This document shows, piece after piece, positions 57,029 to 58,736 of a stretch of DNA of 58,736 nt; position 1 is the stretch's first letter, and each line of letters opens with the position of its first letter. This stretch comes from Frigoribacterium sp. Leaf186. GTDB taxonomy: Bacteria > Actinomycetota > Actinomycetes > Actinomycetales > Microbacteriaceae. A program made the translations under genes and the position numbers. The stretch spans positions 1,111,697 through 1,170,432 of the forward strand of contig NZ_LMPQ01000001.1 in NCBI RefSeq assembly GCF_001423905.1, read 5' to 3'. Under the pieces are notes generated by a model that ran no database searches, was not told the origin of the DNA, and saw only the letters and a program-made list of their open reading frames with translations.

Positions 57029-57589
57029 CGCTCCACCGTATCGATCGGGTCACGAAGGCGACTCAGGCTCGTGTCCCGCCCGCACCGGTGGCAGAGTGGC
57101 GCCGTCTGCCGGTCGCGAACCCGATCGTGGACGCGGGAGGCACGGGTCAACGGCGACACGCGCCTCCTTCTCACACCACCCGTCCGCACCGGTCGCCCCC
57201 GGGTTGCCGCGGGGGTACGCTGTCCCACGGCCCACCAGGGCCCACGGCCCGTCCGGGCCCGGCGGCAGCACGACGGAAGGCAGGTGAGCGGCGATGGCTG
57301 GTGACAGTACTGGCGCCCCGCGGCATCCCTCCGTGGTCGCGCCGTCCGCCCCGCTCGTCTGAGCGGCCGGGCCGAACGACCACGAGCGATGCCCACGGGC
57401 ACCGACGTCTCCCGTCGACGCACGTCGTCGGCGATCCGCGCCTCCGGGTGTCGCGTCGCCGCCCGTGTGCGTCGCCCCCGGCCAGCACCGCCCGCCCGTC
57501 GTCCCGACGGCTGTCGTGACCACCACCCGGCTCGACGTCGGCGCCGCACCACGGCGCCGTCGCACCACGAACGGCAAGGAGCGCAGACC
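57029..57589 (+). promoter_or_regulatory. 561-bp leader region of corA with candidate 22-codon proline-rich leader ORF
   Basis: This long gap precedes corA. At 57294-57362 an ATG frame preceded by AGGTGAG encodes MAGDSTGAPRHPSVVAPSAP plus two residues, with four prolines, ending in TGA. Proline-containing leader peptides control Mg2+ transporter genes (mgtL, mgtP) in Salmonella, and corA has an upstream ORF there, so a regulatory role is plausible. TACGCT at about 57216 could be a -10. A GGTGAG resembling the start of the M-box is present but the rest of that riboswitch was not recognisable. Hairpin-forming blocks (CCACGGCCC, GGGCCCAC) are frequent. Confidence 0.35.
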
Positions 57590-58648
57590 ATGGCACTCAT
57601 CGACAACGGCATCTACGTCGCGGGGCACCGCACCGACAGCCCGGCGAACCTCGACGAGACCTTCGAGCTGCTGCACGAGCACCAGGGCATGGCGTGGATC
57701 GGCCTCTACCGTGCCGACCCCGACGAGGTGCGCTCGATCGCGCAGGAGTTCGAGCTGCACCCGCTGGCCGTCGAGGACGCCCTCAAGGGGCACCAGCGCG
57801 CCAAGCTCGAACGGTTCGGCGAGACGCTGTTCGTCGTGCTGCGCTCGGCCCGGTACCTCGACGCCGAGGAGACGGTCGAGTTCGGCGAGGTGCACGTGTT
57901 CGTCGGGCCGGGCTTCGTCATCACGATCCGGCACGCCGAGAACCCCGACCTCGGCCGGGTGCGCCGCCGCCTCGAGTCGAGCCCGGACCTGCTCGCCCTC
58001 GGCCCGGAGGCCGTGCTCTACGCCGTGCTCGACCAGGTCGTCGACGGCTACGGACCGGTCGTCGCGGGCATCGAGAAGGACATCGACGAGATCGAGGACG
58101 AGCTCTTCGGCGGCGACCCCGAGGTGTCGAGGCGCATCTACGAGCTGCTGCGCGAGGTGATCAGCTTCCAGCGGGCGACGAGCCCGCTGCGCGGCATGCT
58201 CGAGAACCTGCTGCGCGGCTCGGACAAGTACGGCGTCGACGTCGAGCTGCAGCGCTCGCTGCGCGACGTGCTCGACCACGTGCTGCGGATCGGCGAGCGG
58301 GCAGACACCTTCAGGGCCCTGCTCGAGAACGCCCTCACGGTGCACTCGACGCTGGTGACCCAGGCGCAGAACGACGAGATGCGGCGGTTGTCCGAGGCGG
58401 GGCTCGCCCAGAACGAGGAGACGCGACGCTTGTCGGAGGTCGGCCTGCAGCAGAACGACGAGGTCAAGAAGATCTCGGGCTGGGCGGCGATCCTGTTCGC
58501 GCCGACCCTGGTGGGCGGCGTCTACGGCATGAACTTCGACAACATGCCCGAGCTGCACTGGCAGTTCGGCTACCCGATGGCGGTCGCCGCGATGGTCGCG
58601 GTCGGCGCGAGCATCTGGGGCGTGTTCAAGTGGAAGAAGTGGCTCTGA
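57590..58648 (+). CDS. corA: CorA-family magnesium/cobalt transport protein
   Basis: 352 residues from the ATG at 57590 with AAGGAG upstream. A cytoplasmic alpha/beta funnel domain (HPLAVEDALKGHQRAKLERF is the conserved H-x-x-x-x-E-D region) is followed by the long stalk helix and two terminal TM helices. The selectivity signature YGMNF sits at the end of TM1 (APTLVGGVYGMNFDNMPELH), and the protein ends KWKKWL. It forms a pentameric Mg2+ channel. The stalk just before TM1 contains three near-repeats of a 14-15-residue unit (QNDEMRRLSEAGL, QNEETRRLSEVGL, QNDEVKKISGW), lengthening the coil. It is followed by a perfect 22-bp hairpin. Confidence 0.95.
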   Translation: MALIDNGIYVAGHRTDSPANLDETFELLHEHQGMAWIGLYRADPDEVRSIAQEFELHPLAVEDALKGHQRAKLERFGETLFVVLRSARYLDAEETVEFGEVHVFVGPGFVITIRHAENPDLGRVRRRLESSPDLLALGPEAVLYAVLDQVVDGYGPVVAGIEKDIDEIEDELFGGDPEVSRRIYELLREVISFQRATSPLRGMLENLLRGSDKYGVDVELQRSLRDVLDHVLRIGERADTFRALLENALTVHSTLVTQAQNDEMRRLSEAGLAQNEETRRLSEVGLQQNDEVKKISGWAAILFAPTLVGGVYGMNFDNMPELHWQFGYPMAVAAMVAVGASIWGVFKWKKWL

Positions 58649-58684
58649 CGACGTGATCGGCCGGCCTCACGGGGCCGGGACGCA

Positions 58685-58732
58685 GAGAACGCGGGAGGCG
58701 CGGGTCGGGTGACCCGCGCCTCCCGCGTTCTC
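58685..58732. terminator. Perfect 22-bp hairpin after corA
   Basis: Left arm 58685-58706 (GAGAACGCGGGAGGCGCGGG plus TC) pairs with right arm 58711-58732 with no mismatch and a GGGT loop. It is the longest perfect stem in the window, includes two inverted GGAGGCGC cores, and starts 36 bp past the corA stop. No U-tract before the window ends. Confidence 0.75.
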
Positions 58733-58736
58733 GGGG

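Noticed and set aside
52181-57304. A plus-strand open frame of about 1700 codons
   Set aside because: It is the antisense shadow of several well-supported minus-strand genes (NtaA-like, hypothetical, aldo/keto reductase, dehydrogenase); its translation is Arg/Pro/Ala-rich with no domain, as expected when stop codons are depleted by high GC.
57029-57589. M-box magnesium riboswitch before corA
   Set aside because: Only a GGTGAG fragment matches; the other conserved blocks were not found by eye. A covariance-model scan would settle it.

Overview
The window reads as chromosomal DNA of a high-GC actinobacterium, most likely Microbacteriaceae (Frigoribacterium, Curtobacterium, Clavibacter or Rathayibacter relatives). 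The reasons are the very high G+C, almost exclusive G/C third codon positions, frequent GTG/TTG starts, an actinobacterial LAFTG-type surface anchor, and secreted serine proteases of the kinds common in plant-associated Microbacteriaceae. The genus is a guess. I saw no rRNA, tRNA, CRISPR array, transposase or phage gene.

Layout. 1-8 kb: a CitE-like lyase, a PadR regulator with a glycine/phenylalanine-rich tail, a DRGH nuclease, hypotheticals, a secreted trypsin-like protease, a GNAT acetyltransferase and an M23 murein hydrolase. 8-18 kb: a MarR regulator divergent from a membrane protein with a perfect operator between them, an alditol-oxidase-like flavoenzyme, a histidine phosphatase, a coupled DedA/kinase pair, an ABC exporter pair and a DHA2 drug transporter. 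18-27 kb: an MFS transporter, an AbiEi/DUF559-type protein, NAD(P)HX epimerase, a hydrolase, an apparently circularly permuted flavin amine oxidase, a Pr6Pr-type membrane protein, an aldo/keto reductase and a tiny OB-fold-like protein. 27-37 kb: an EEP-family hydrolase, a sortase-anchored adhesin, a 1060-residue subtilase, a LuxR-type regulator, a PIG-V-like membrane mannosyltransferase and an LLM oxidoreductase. 37-51 kb: a pentose island. 51-58.7 kb: two LLM monooxygenases, hypotheticals, an aldo/keto reductase, a 2-hydroxyacid dehydrogenase and CorA.

The pentose island is the most coherent system. araB-araD-araA (4-nt overlaps), a LacI-type regulator, a ChvE/MmsA/MmsB sugar ABC importer, an aldose 1-epimerase and an alditol-oxidase-like enzyme are all on the minus strand. 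The palindrome GTGAGCGCTCAC occurs three times, just upstream of araB, of the sugar-binding-protein gene and of the oxidase/epimerase pair. The simplest reading is one LacI regulon that imports L-arabinose, and possibly makes it from arabitol, then feeds it to the pentose phosphate pathway.

The intergenic DNA is unusual. The 12-mer GAGGAGGCGCGG and shorter forms recur throughout, often as inverted pairs at gene ends; GGCAACTCCTG is a second dispersed family; and at least two further long hairpin families occur. Short tandem repeats sit immediately after several stop codons and in two cases include the stop codon itself.
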